NCBI GenBank assembly: GCA_002261195.1
Contig: MVBO01000203.1
Coordinates: 1-20,546, forward strand
From: Bifiguratus adelaidae
Lineage: Eukaryota; Mucoromycota; Endogonomycetes; Endogonales
Direction: 5' to 3'
Length of the DNA stretch: 20,546 nt
In this document: piece by piece, positions 1 to 8,732 of the stretch
Layout of the letters: every line of letters begins with the position of its first letter
How positions within the stretch are numbered: the stretch's first letter is position 1
Program-made: the position numbers and the translations under genes
Notes under the pieces: model-generated
What the model saw: only the letters and a program-made list of their open reading frames with translations
Database searches by the model: none
Told to the model about the DNA's origin: nothing

Positions 1-731
1 AATCCCTTCACGGAGCGGGTTACGCGAGTGGATGTCAAGATCCAAATCGGCGAGATTCCCAAACAAGTGATTATGACCAAGGACAATGTCAACGTCTCGA
101 TCGATTCTGTCTTGTACTGGCACATTATTGATCCCTATCAAGCGCAATTTGGTGTCTCTGATGTCCGCAAGGCTCTTATTGAACGTACACAGACTACTCT
201 ACGTCACATTCTTGGTGCTCGTGTGTTGCAGGATTGTATCGAGAACCGAGAAGCCATTTCCTACGAGATTCAAGAGACCATTGGCCCGGCTGCCAAATTG
301 TGGGGTGTCAAGGTAAGTTAAGCAGCTCCTTTTGTCCAGGATGCGGCTCACTCGCTGCTCTGCAGATTGAGACCATCTTGATCAAGGATCTCGGCTTCGC
401 CAAGGAACTTCAAGATTCGCTTTCTTCGGCCGCTCAAGCCAAACGAGTCGGTGAATCCAAGGTCATTGCGGCCAGAGCTGAAGTCGACGCTGCCAAATTG
501 ATGCGTGAAGCCGCCAACATCTTGAATACCCCAGCCGCCATGCAAATCCGATACCTCGAGACCATGGCATCCATGAGCAAGAATCCAGGCACCAAGATCA
601 TCTTTATGCCCTCGGCCGATAGCAATGGTGTCGGTATTGGAACATCCCAAACATTTGGCGATCAAAGGGGCAATGCTGCATTGACACCCGTGCAAGCCAG
701 CATCTACGAGACCATGGCTGATCAACGCTAA
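1..731 (+). CDS. Stomatin/band-7 (SPFH) family protein, 5' end outside window
   Basis: Join 1..312, 366..731; reading frame open from base 1, so the N-terminus (membrane hairpin and start of the SPFH domain) is missing. The visible 225 residues follow stomatin order: the DVKIQIGEIPKQVIMTKDNV strand region, an SVLYWHIIDP segment, the LWGVK-IETILIKDL junction, an alanine- and charge-rich helix (KVIAARAEVDAAKLMREA) and the PAAMQIRYLETM segment before the C-terminal oligomerisation strand (TKIIFMP). Stomatins form oligomers on the inner face of membranes and organise lipid/protein domains. The 53-bp intron (GTAAGT...GCAG) splits the VK/IE codons exactly where the family alignment continues, which supports the splice. 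It is stomatin-like rather than prohibitin by these motifs; assignment to a particular membrane (plasma membrane or mitochondrion, as for STOML2) needs the missing N-terminus. Confidence 0.9.
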
Positions 732-865
732 TGATGTGTTTGCGATAACCTACTCTCCATGTCCACTGGAATGACTCTTCCAAGCCATTGGAATGCTTTG
801 TCCGAATATCTTCTACATATTATTTGCTGTAACATGGAAATCCATAATATAATCTTCTGTGCACC

Positions 866-2442
866 ATGGAACAACAGCTACGCATCGACGACTTTCCCGA
901 CAACGATCCTAGTTTTGCTCTTGTAGAGAGCGATCTCTTACCCGCCAACGACACTTCATCCACCTCACAACCACGCAGCGCCACACATTCAGCCGGATCC
1001 TCACAAACAAGGACATCACTCGGCGGGAATACAGTGCGACCTGTAGAAGCTTCACAAGAGCAACAGCTGGATGAGTCAACCCTACGACGCAAAATCTTTG
1101 AGATTCATCGAGATGTGTCGCTCGATCCAAGCCAAAAGGCCAAAAAGATCCAGGCAAGTTGAAGCGAAAGGTTCTATGAATTCCATCACCGATTAACTCG
1201 GACTTTTAGGAATTGATGTCGAGTAAATACAGCAAGACAGAGACGGAACCGCAAGAGGTCAAGGAGGATGAAACAGAACCCTCAGAGAAGGATTTGGAGC
1301 CCACATGGCACGTAGGTATCGATAGACGGCGTAGGTGGCGAGCGATGTTCTGATTTTGGGTATGTAGGATGCCGAGGCGGGTATTCGTGGATGCAAGCAT
1401 TATCAACGGAATGCAAAATTGATGGCGGATTGTTGCAAGCGATGGTTTACATGTCGGTTTTGCCATGATGACAATAGTGACCACAATATTATTCGGTAAA
1501 GTGAACAAGTTTGCGCGATGTGAATGGATTGCTCACGATAAGTACAGTCAAAATACAAAGTACATGATGTGCATGTATTGCAAGGCTGTCCAACCGGCTG
1601 CCCAAATCTGTAGCAACACCGAATGTAGCCGAACTCTGGCCCGCTATTATTGCCCAAAGTGCAAGCTTTGGGATGATAGTCCAAAGAAGCCCATTTATCA
1701 TTGTGATGATTGTGGGATCTGTCGCGTTGGTCGAGGATTGGGACAAGACTATTATCACTGCAAGAAGTGCAATGTGTGCATGGCCATTGGCCTCAAAAAT
1801 GAGCATCGATGCATTGAACGTAACTTGGAGAGTGACTGTCCCATCTGCGGTGAATTCATGTTCACGAGTACGAGCAGGGTTATCTTTATGGTGAGTGGCC
1901 TTGTTAACGTGCGGTAAATTCGCTTATTGAATGGTTCTCAGCCTTGCGGCCATTGCATTCATGAGCATTGTTTCAATGAGTACGCGCAAACGTCCTATCA
2001 GTGTCCGACCTGTCTCAAATCGCTCACAGACACACGACATCTGTTTGCACGCATTGATGCCATGCTTTCTCAGTCCAAAATGCCTCCAGAATATGACGAC
2101 TACGTGTCCAACATCTTGTGCAATGACTGCACTGCCAAGTCAAAGGCTAAATATCACTTTCTCTATCATAAATGCCAAGAATGTGGCAGTTACAATACAA
2201 CGGTTTTGTCGACGGTACAAGGTTCGAGTGGTCAGGTTCTCAATAACGCTTCTGCAACGACTAGCGGCACGCAAGCGTCCAATGAGACGGAGAATTCAAG
2301 CGGAGATACGACAAATCGACCGCGATCAAGGACAAGTAGTGGAGCAGCTACTGCCTCGGCTGGACGATCCTTGAGTGGTGCTTGGGAAGCCATGTGGGAT
2401 GGTAATAGTACGCCCGGAGGACGTGATCCAGACATGGAATGA
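866..2442 (+). CDS. RCHY1: CHY/CTCHY/RING zinc-finger E3 ubiquitin ligase, RCHY1 (Pirh2) type
   Basis: Join 866..1153, 1210..1311, 1368..1495, 1548..1890, 1942..2442, giving 453 aa. Residues 1-130 are polar and probably disordered. The CHY finger starts at GCKHY (C139) and runs with CCKRW-FTCRFCHDD; a CTCHY zinc region follows (CPKCKLW, HCDDCGICRVG, YYHCKKCNVC). A RING finger runs from CPICGEF at about 270 through PCGHCIHEHC to CPTC at about 311. A zinc ribbon (CNDC...CQECG, about 347-368) precedes a Ser/Thr-rich tail. This domain order is diagnostic for RCHY1-type E3 ligases, which transfer ubiquitin to substrates (p53 in mammals; the fungal substrate is unknown). Intron 1 has a GC donor (GCAAGT...TTTTAG); the other three are GT-AG, 51-56 bp. 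The exon joins keep the frame and restore contiguous zinc ligands. The junction after HNIIR is the least certain. The gene ends 74 bp from the convergent SDHAF3 stop. Confidence 0.92.
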
Positions 2443-2516
2443 ATGTTATCTGTACATATGCCATTCAGTCTTCTATATATCTAGTGTACAATCATGCAAA
2501 TAGACTCTTCATCCAT

Positions 2517-2951
2517 CTAGTCCTTGTGTTTACCATCCTCTTCAGGTTTCGGACCGTCCTTGAATCGCTTGACTTCCTCTCGAAGCTCATTCAATTGTCC
2601 CAATTGCTGATCGCTCAACTTGTCGAGAAAACTGGCATCCAACCTCTGGCCGACGTTCGAGAACCGGTCATCGCCTCTCACTCTCCTAGCCCCTTCCTTG
2701 TCTTGTTCTTCCTGTACCCTGGATACAACGTCTTCCATTGGCGATGTCTGTACTCGGAGGGCATCAAGGTAAGATTGCCACTGTTGCAAGAAACCGACAA
2801 TGTAGACGGGATTGTCCACATCCTTGTGTCGTCTAAACTCGGCCTTGACGTAATCGTCTCCAAGGAAACGCATGGAGGGAGGTAATCGTCGGTGCATGCG
2901 GAGAATGTGCCGGTAAAGAACGAGTGGAGGCAACAGCGTGTCTGGTCGCAT
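2517..2951 (-). CDS. SDHAF3: Succinate dehydrogenase assembly factor 3 (ACN9 family, LYR motif)
   Basis: Single exon, 144 aa. LYR occurs at residues 12-14, followed by the family core LPPSMRFLGDDYVKAEFRRH (LGD-YVK-EFRRHK) and a FLQQW...YLDAL helix; the C-terminal half is charged and less conserved. ACN9/SDHAF3 acts in the mitochondrial matrix, where it protects and helps mature the iron-sulfur subunit (Sdh2) of complex II; the LYR motif binds the Fe-S transfer machinery. I chose the ATG at 2951 rather than the upstream in-frame one at 2996, because the upstream one would overlap the start codon of the divergent gene and adds only 15 basic residues. Those residues could nevertheless be a presequence, so the longer form is a real alternative. 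It is convergent with the RING gene and divergent from the CSN9-like gene. Confidence 0.92.
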   Translation of the reverse strand: MRPDTLLPPLVLYRHILRMHRRLPPSMRFLGDDYVKAEFRRHKDVDNPVYIVGFLQQWQSYLDALRVQTSPMEDVVSRVQEEQDKEGARRVRGDDRFSNVGQRLDASFLDKLSDQQLGQLNELREEVKRFKDGPKPEEDGKHKD

Positions 2952-2987
2952 GGTTAAGATATTTGCACACCTCTTTCTCTGCACACC
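2952..2987. promoter_or_regulatory. 36-bp divergent promoter space between SDHAF3 and the CSN9-like gene
   Basis: Only 36 bp separate the two chosen start codons on opposite strands. The stretch is pyrimidine-rich on the + strand (CCTCTTTCTCT at 2970-2980) and has no TATA box. Core promoters and 5' leaders must therefore overlap each other and probably extend into the neighbouring coding exons or the first intron of the CSN9-like gene. This is inferred from layout only. Confidence 0.5.
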
Positions 2988-3386
2988 ATGTCTCAAGGTG
3001 AGGAAAGTCTAGCTGTATGGAGGGATTAGCTGACCATGCGCAGACTTTTCAGACGATGATCCCATGGACGATCTCCAGGATATGGATACGCCGTCCATAG
3101 ATACGTCCCTGACCCGACCCATGACTGCTCAACATCTCTCACCCAACACGCCGACGGCAGAGGACATGCCAACGCTGGGAGGAAACCCGGTTAAGGATGG
3201 GTTTGGGACTACAGTGCCTGGAAACAAGGATCGTGATGGACGGTATGCCAAGCAGCACTTGGAAAAGATGGTCCATCAACAGTATTTCAAAGGTGAGTTG
3301 GAGCCATGATAAGGAGGTTGAATTGACGCGTGTCCTTGACGATAGACTTTGGGGACTTGTTTGACGAGAGCGACGTGCACATATAA
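2988..3386 (+). CDS. COPS9: COP9 signalosome subunit 9 (CSNAP/CSN9)-like small acidic protein
   Basis: Join 2988..2997, 3044..3292, 3346..3386; 99 aa. The first exon codes only MSQ plus one base. Introns are 46 and 53 bp (GTGAGG...GCAG with a CTGAC branch site; GTGAGT...ATAG). The last 22 residues, EKMVHQQYFKDFGDLFDESD followed by VHI, align with the C-terminus of human CSNAP/COPS9 (EKAVH-x-x-FF-x-DFEDLFD-x-D): EK-VH, aromatic-F, DF-DLFD and the acidic end are shared. In human CSNAP the C-terminal aromatic/acidic tail docks it into the COP9 signalosome, the enzyme that removes Nedd8 from cullins. The rest (DFSDDDPMDDLQDMD, then a Thr/Pro-rich stretch) is low complexity and longer than in animals (57 aa), and does not align. 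The match depends on the last intron being spliced; unspliced, the frame stops soon after YFKG. Function is inferred from this short motif only. Confidence 0.72.
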
Positions 3387-3940
3387 TGGAAGATTCTCAA
3401 GTGCCGGCTTCATCACCGGGGCCAGAGCATCTGGCGCATGTTGTGCTGGATCCGACGTGGACTAGGTGCATGGCTCGCGTCAATCTGCGAGTGGAATGTG
3501 AGAGATATGTATATAAAAGCTTTTGCTTTCGGTTCAATAGCTCCTGGTGGTGTGACTCCATCCGTGCAGATATCACTTGGGGTAATAAGATACCACATGT
3601 CCCGCTTCAAAAGTATCAATCTCCAATGATTCATCTTTGATCGATTGAGAGTTCCTTTTCAGCAGCAAGGAAGATGTATGGCCTTGATCAGACTTTATTC
3701 ACCTTGATGATTGTGTAATCAAGGAAGAAAGAATGACCATCTACCACGACGTGCAAAATAGACGCGTTGTCAAGATAGTGAAAACAGCGTAAGGATCTCG
3801 TTCGACTGTTCTTGCAAACGCCAGTTATTGTATGAGCTTGGATTGATCCGTCAAAAGGTCCTTGCCTCTACGTCTCGATAGCATCTCGAAAGCGCAGAAT
3901 TGGAGCCTGGAGTAAGAGAATCCATCAACCTGCCTGCTTC
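3387..3940 (+). other. Spacer; TATA-like site at 3512-3518, no gene supported
   Basis: Region after the CSN9-like stop. The open frame 3386..3640 has no recognisable motif and overlaps the preceding stop codon, so it is probably chance. TATAAAA at 3512-3518 sits in an A/T-rich context and could be the old promoter of the decayed DUF6924-like copy that starts about 0.4 kb further on. Confidence 0.35.
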
Positions 3941-4462
3941 GGGATCGCCTTGTGGCAAGAGCAGCTTGTGCGCCAATCCTACTTCCCTTTCTTCTTCTGT
4001 ATCACGACCGCTTTGCGGCCGGAAGAGGAGGGAACTCTGCAATGGGATGAAGGAAATATGGGCTGCCTTCCGTGTGTGCGCACAGATTACAGTGATCAAG
4101 AACGCTGGGAGAAGCTCAAATTTCTCAGGATGATGACGATTTCTTTCCGAACGCGACGGATTTCATCATCTTCCTGGAAGATTTGAAGTACTCCAACTTG
4201 ACATTTGACGAGTTGGTGCGTCGTCTTGAGCCGTAACCCAATTTTATCTCTGTTGCCGATACTAGAACCTCGCAAGATGGTACCTTCATGTTGCGGAGCG
4301 ACACGTACGTCCTGAAACGGGAGAAGACTTGGGATCTCGCAGCTTTCGCATCCAAGCGGAAATTATTGATACACCCGTTTGTTTGCTCGACATGGCCAAA
4401 ACGGGGATTTTCAAGAGTTTGAAGAGCGACTGGTGGACGGCATATACGTGACGGAGTGTTAG
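3941..4462 (+). pseudogene. Decayed DUF6924-like gene, copy 1
   Basis: Coding resemblance runs through several frames. MGCLPCVRTDYSDQERWEKL (about 4058-4117) is followed in another frame by DFFPNATDFIIFLEDLKYSN (4138-4197) and LTFDELVRRLEP, and at the end by DFQEFEERLVDGIYVTEC before a TAG at 4460-4462. The order RTD[FY]SD..W, then LT..[EQ]L, then D[FG].EF...DG[VI]. is the pattern I recall for DUF6924, a family of unknown function known mainly from bacteria. At least two frame changes and one in-frame stop are visible, and no intron signals explain them, so I call it a broken host gene. It is a diverged duplicate of copy 2 just downstream; they also share the bases TTAGCGCGAC across the stop. 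The function is unknown, and the family name is from memory. Confidence 0.6.
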
Positions 4463-4589
4463 CGCGACGTATCCCTGCCAACTGGATTTGCTTTTGCTTG
4501 TTGCAAAGTAGAACAGTGTTTATTAAACAGTTCACCTTGCTAATGTCATCAAGGACTGATTTACTATTGTGGAAAGCCATTGCTTCGCA

Positions 4590-5148
4590 ATCCTACGAGA
4601 TCTTTGTGGCACGTCGGACAAGGTGGCAGCGAATTGTAGGCCGATCCTTCTTTCCAGCCGGGATTCTTGGATTCCCTTTCTCTTCCTTCTGGATCATGAC
4701 CGCTTTGCGCCCGCGGGACGAAGCGCCGCTGGAACGGGTGATACGAAAGACATGTGCCGCATTCCCTGTGTACGTACAGACTATATCAACCAAGAACGAT
4801 GGCAGGAGCTCAAACTGCTGACGGGAGACTGCGCGACTTCCCCGATGCGATAGATTGCATGCTTGTTCTGAAAGGCAGTACACGAAGTTGACATTTAAGC
4901 AGCTAGTGGGTCGTCTTGTGCCTACTGACGAGTACATCGTCGTTGTGGATGCAAGGATTATGCAAAACACAACATTTGTCTTTGCGGAGCGAGAAGACAT
5001 CGGACAAGACTTGTCAAGATATAGCAGCTTTCGCATCGCTGCACAGGATCTCGATGAAGCCTTGTGTCTAACCGTTATCGTCGGAAACAGGAGCTTTTTA
5101 GAGTTTGAGGGAGAACCGGTGGACGGTGTTTGGGTGAGGCAGTATTAG
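4590..5148 (+). pseudogene. DUF6924-like gene, copy 2, probably decayed
   Basis: The first part is open from 4569 to a stop at 4853 and contains LDHDRFAPAG and IPCVRTDYINQERWQELKLL. The second part is open to 5148 and contains KLTFKQLVGRLVP, EYIVVVDARI, SSFRIAAQDLDEALCLTVI and a C-terminal FLEFEGEPVDGVW. These match the expected order for a DUF6924-type fold (RTDFS...W, LT..QL, F.VVD, FR..P..., FEEF...DGV). A stop with a gap in similarity separates the two halves around 4830-4860. A cryptic intron there cannot be excluded, so a functional two-exon gene remains possible. The protein similarity to copy 1 is patchy, with the best block around the RTDY motif; the DNA match CGACCGCTTTGCG / TGACCGCTTTGCG shows common descent. 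Confidence 0.55.
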
Positions 5149-5727
5149 CGCGACCTCGTCTCTGTGATGCAATTTCAAATGCCTTCTGGCACTATTGGCT
5201 ATCGTCATTCGTATCGCGCTGCCACAACACAGCCTTCATCCACTTACCCTGGATGGCGTCCAGGCAGCAATGCAACATTGGAAAACATATCCACCGGTAC
5301 TCTACGTTTACGAATGCGAATCTGGGCAAGACGTGGGCTCCTGTATCCTGCCAAGCATTTGAATCCATGGTATCTGACATAGTACCCGGTCATGCTGCAG
5401 GTGCGTTGATATCGACGTCGAATGGAATAGCCATCTTTGAGTGTGGCCTGAACGGTTCTACCTCAACGGCGGTGCAAGAAGGCGAGGAAGCCTTGGTGGC
5501 CACCTATCAGTTCTGCGATGATTGTCCCATTTCCATTGTATGGTATGGGCAATTATCGTTATCTTGTCAGCTCTGACACCTTACTCTCGTGTGAGCAATA
5601 CCTTTTGTCGCGAGCAGTGGAGACTGCCATAGTACTATTGAATCATATTTCTGCGCAATAGACTACTGCAAAGACATCCAAGAACACGTTGCTTAACATC
5701 TCTGCGCAGCTTCTAGCTCACGTATTC
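5149..5727 (+). other. Spacer with an unidentified coding-like stretch (5130-5576)
   Basis: An open frame of 148 codons spans 5130..5576. Part of another frame (about 5240-5340) reads like protein, with LDGVQAAMQHWKTYPPVLYV followed by YECES, while the long frame in the same place does not. This may be the remnant of a further broken gene belonging to the DUF6924-like cluster or an unrelated one. I recognise no family and see no intact start-to-stop gene. Confidence 0.25.
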
Positions 5728-5956
5728 ATGCCAAAGCACAAGCTCAAGAGTTCACTGGTCAAGCTGTTGGATAGCACGAAGCGACAAAAAGGCTGCAAAA
5801 AAGGTGGAGAATGGCGCTGTCAAGGAGACGACGACGACGATTAAGCAGCCTGCCAAGATACCGATACCTTATCGTCCTTCAAACACCTGTCTGCTGATTG
5901 GTGAAGGCAACTTGTCATTTGCGCGGAGTCTGTTGGCCATCGTCCAAGGCGGCTAA
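5728..5956 (+). pseudogene. 5' fragment of a BMT5-like gene (copy of the gene at 13722)
   Basis: Starts at an ATG and reads KLKSSLVKLLDSTKRQK, then after a single frame change PAKIPIPYRPSNTCLLIGEG and NLSFARSLLA, ending at a TAA (5954-5956) shortly after similarity stops. These correspond to residues 3 to about 67 of the intact protein at 13722..14615. Long stretches of DNA are the same, for example ACACCTGTCTGCTGATTGG. Similarity ends abruptly after GTTGGCCA-CGTC; the SAM-binding remainder and catalytic part of the domain are absent. Some 5' leader similarity (GTTGCTT...GCGCAGC) suggests the duplicated segment began about 50 bp upstream of the ATG. This is a truncated, frameshifted duplicate, not a functional gene. 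Confidence 0.87.
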
Positions 5957-7080
5957 CGGCTATTTCTCGTACAATGTAAGCATATTACAACTGTAGGCTT
6001 ACCGCAAGGCAAGGAGTATCTCTGATATATATTGAACGGTATCCTATGCCTTCAAAATTTCAACGATGTCCTTCTGGAACAGCCTGTCCCCCGGCCATTG
6101 ACAATCTTCATATGAGTTCACCGGGATTGAGTCGGTATGACAGTCACGTAACGACGCACCTCGGGATAACTAGGACGCCGAATAACTTGATCCTGAAAGC
6201 ACTGGAAACCACTGTCATGCTCTGCTGCATCACGCATAGAATATCAATCACATTCACTCTGACATACATTTCATCAATGTTCGTTCCCGTCCGTCGGTCT
6301 AAAACGGTGATCGGTGATCGCATGAGCACCGGAAAGGCTCTGGGCCGGTCCCTCGCTTCTGCGAACGCGCCAAACCCTGGACCTTACAATATTGTTTGAA
6401 AATATTGGCCAATGACAAGCCTCCTAACCTTCCCCGAACTCCAATCATCTACCGACAATTATCATCTCTTACCCTGGACGCTGATTCATCATTAATGAGC
6501 CCATCAACGTGTCGCGGAAGTCGTAGTAATATAGCCAGCCAATTAGAACATATTCCAACGTGCCGCTCAGAAAGGTGTATTTTGGTCTGTCGTCATGGAA
6601 GTAGCTTCTTCTAGTGTATTCTGGTCCCATTCCTAGTCTTAGCCTTAGCCTCTATTCTGTCTTCATCACCTGGCAAGTTCCTAGTCCTGCCCCATTGCCC
6701 CAACCGCTGAACAAGTTACTCAAATTCCCATCTAATTCAATGCCCATAACCGCTGACTAACATACCTATATTAGCAATGATGCGTTAATATTGATGTTTG
6801 TCTACGAGGTTGTAAAAGGACTCTCGTGATCATGGCCACCGAAATGTTGTTACAAAGAGGTTCAAGACCTACACCAATGTTTGGCTATCGTAGTAACCTT
6901 CCAAGCAGATGAGGTCATTCTGATAACGTAGAACATATTTGACCTTGCTTGACCGAAGTGTTAACCCCGGTCCAGTAGTTGAGATTCGGAGACAAGCGAA
7001 CAAGTGTATACTTTTGGAATGAAAGTTACACCAGTGTAATCATGCGATCGCCACCCTACTACATGTACTCGCTCCACAAA

Positions 7081-7140
7081 CGTAATAACGATTTGCGAGA
7101 TACGTTTAACGTGGTTAGGCTAAGCTGCATTATGAAGATC
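7081..7140 (+). promoter_or_regulatory. Upstream block shared by the two GH71 genes (copy at 10301-10360)
   Basis: The bases from CGTAATAACG through TTGCGAGATACGTT...CGTGGTTAGGCTAAG resemble 10301-10345 (CGTAGCAAC-TTGCGGGATGCGTT...CGTGATTAGGTTAAG), roughly 70% identical with small gaps. The blocks lie 291 and 274 bp before the respective start codons. They are collinear, so the duplication that made the gene pair probably carried the promoter. TTAGG[CT]TAAG is the best-kept core and a candidate protein-binding site. Confidence 0.45.
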
Positions 7141-7303
7141 TCGTCATGCTCACAAGAGCTTCAAATGTGGGCCATAGATAATCAGTGTAAAGATGAAGGT
7201 GTGTGGGGAAATGCGTGCGTCCTTGCCAGAATTAGATGTCTCCAGATTTTAGAGCCCTGAAAAGGATTGGAACTGTACACAAAGGTGTGACATTGCGAAC
7301 CAA

Positions 7304-7310
7304 GATAAAA
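7304..7310 (+). promoter_or_regulatory. TATA-like element of GH71 gene A
   Basis: GATAAAA, 62-68 bp before the ATG at 7372, in the place equivalent to the TATATAT of gene B. Weak consensus; position is the main support. Confidence 0.35.
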
Positions 7311-7371
7311 AGGCTTCCCCACGCACCACATGCCGCGTGTTCTTTGCATCCGGCACGAGAATCTCTTCATC

Positions 7372-8732
7372 ATGAGACTCTTCCAGCTCATTTTTACGGC
7401 TGCTGCTTTGGCTGGGTGCGTCTCTAGCGCCCCTAAACCTAGCGTCCCGGCCAAGTATGTCTTCGCTCACATTGTCGTTGGCGACACTTTTGCTCATACG
7501 CAGTCGACGTGGCAGGACGACATCACCCTTGCCCACGAAGTCGGCATCGATGCCTTCGTCCTCAATATTGCTACTCCGGACTCCAATACTGCACCGCAAG
7601 TGGCTAATGCCTTCGCGGCCGCCAAGGCGCTCAACAATGGCCTCAAGCTCTTCTTCTCTTTTGACTACCTTGGTGGAGGACAGCCGTGGCCGGCCACAGG
7701 GAACAACTCGGTCGTGTCGTATTTGACACAGTACAAGGATTCTGGAGTCTACTTCTATTACGAAGGCCAACCGTTCGCGTCCACCTTTGAGGGAACCAGC
7801 AACATCAACGACTGGGCTCCTGGAGGACCCATCCGATCCAGTGTTGGAGATGTCTACTTTGTTCCTGATTGGACCAGTCTTGGACCCAGTGGAGTTGCAT
7901 CTCACTCGGCGAATATCCAAGGAGCCTGTAAGTGTTGGGTTAAGATGTTGTCGAGATTTGTGCGGTGTATATGTGCTCATTAATCCATCTAGTCAGCTGG
8001 GACATGTGGCCCGTTGGTGCCAACGACATGACCGATGCACCTGATATGGCGTGGGTGAGCGCGCTGGGCAGCAACAAGACCTACATGATGGGTGTGTCCC
8101 CTTGTTTCTTTCACAGTACTACCGGTGGCACGGACTGGGTCTGGCGTGGCGACGATCTGTGGCCCGAACGCTGGCAGCAGGTTCTCGTCACCTGGAATGA
8201 TTTTGGTGAAGCCAGCTACATCGGTCCTATCCACACAAACAACGAGATTCCAGCCGGCTCCACCGAGTATGTCATGAACATGCCTCATGATGGCTGGCGC
8301 GAATTCCTGCCCTACTACATCGCAATGTACAAGCAAAAGAACTTTGCAATCTCCCACGACCAGATGCAATACTGGTACCGCACGGCTCCCGCCGCCGGGG
8401 GGTCGACCTGCGGCGTCATTGGCAACAACCCGAGCTATCAGACCGCAATGTCGCCTAACTCCATCGTCCAGGACAAGGTCTTCTTCAGCGCGCTGCTCAA
8501 GTCTGCCGCTACTGTGAAGGTCCAGATTGGAAACTACCCCCCAGTCTTGTACAATGGCGTCCGAGGCATCAACCACTGGTCGCAGCCGTTCAACAATCAG
8601 ACCGGGCCCGTTACGTTCTCCGTCATCCGCAACGGCCACAAGGTAAAGAGCGGGACCGGAGTGGCTATTACAAATGCCACGACCTTGTCTAACGGATGCA
8701 CCAATTACAATCCGTGGGTTGGCAGTTTCTAA
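7372..8732 (+). CDS. Secreted alpha-1,3-glucanase (mutanase), GH71, copy A
   Basis: Join 7372..7927, 7993..8732; 431 aa. A signal peptide (MRLFQLIFTAAALAGCVSSA) is followed by the GH71 domain over nearly the whole chain: YVFAHIVVGDT, TLAHEVGIDAFVLNIATPDS, KLFFSFDYLGGGQPWP, VYFVPDWTSLGPSG, FSWDMWPVGANDMT, YMMGVSP-FFHS, DWVWRGDDLWPERWQQ, VTWNDFGEASYIGP, then the QDKVFFSALL and GINHWSQPFN beta-domain motifs. GH71 enzymes cut alpha-1,3-glucan in fungal walls and take part in cell separation, wall remodelling or attack on other fungi. The acidic pair in WNDFGE and the Asp in FSFDY are present (residues I recall as catalytic in the S. pombe enzyme Agn1). Compared with copy B it lacks nine residues (QINPAFVEI) and the second intron, directly before WNDFGE. 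I use the ATG at 7372, not the in-frame one 42 bp upstream, because the signal peptide then starts the protein. Confidence 0.93.

Larger units (their letters stand above)
5957..7371 (+). other. 1.4-kb gene-poor stretch upstream of the first GH71 gene
   Basis: The open frames at 6046..6399, 6396..6614 and 6979..7260 show no recognisable motif, no plausible splice partners and unremarkable composition. The last few hundred bases act as the promoter region of the GH71 gene at 7372. I found no tRNA, repeat array or mobile-element ends by eye. Confidence 0.4.

Noticed and set aside
348-725. 125-codon minus-strand frame inside the stomatin gene
   Set aside because: Shadow of a conserved plus-strand exon; no motif of its own.
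3386-3640. 84-codon open frame directly after the CSN9-like gene
   Set aside because: It starts at the preceding stop codon, contains a TATA-like element and has no motif.
6046-6399. 117-codon open frame upstream of GH71 A
   Set aside because: No motif on either strand, no splice partners, composition like a random frame.
7249-7980. 243-codon minus-strand frame opposite GH71 A, and its counterpart at 11168..11866
   Set aside because: Antisense frames kept open by the biased codon use of the GH71 exons; the spliced plus-strand genes explain the sequence.
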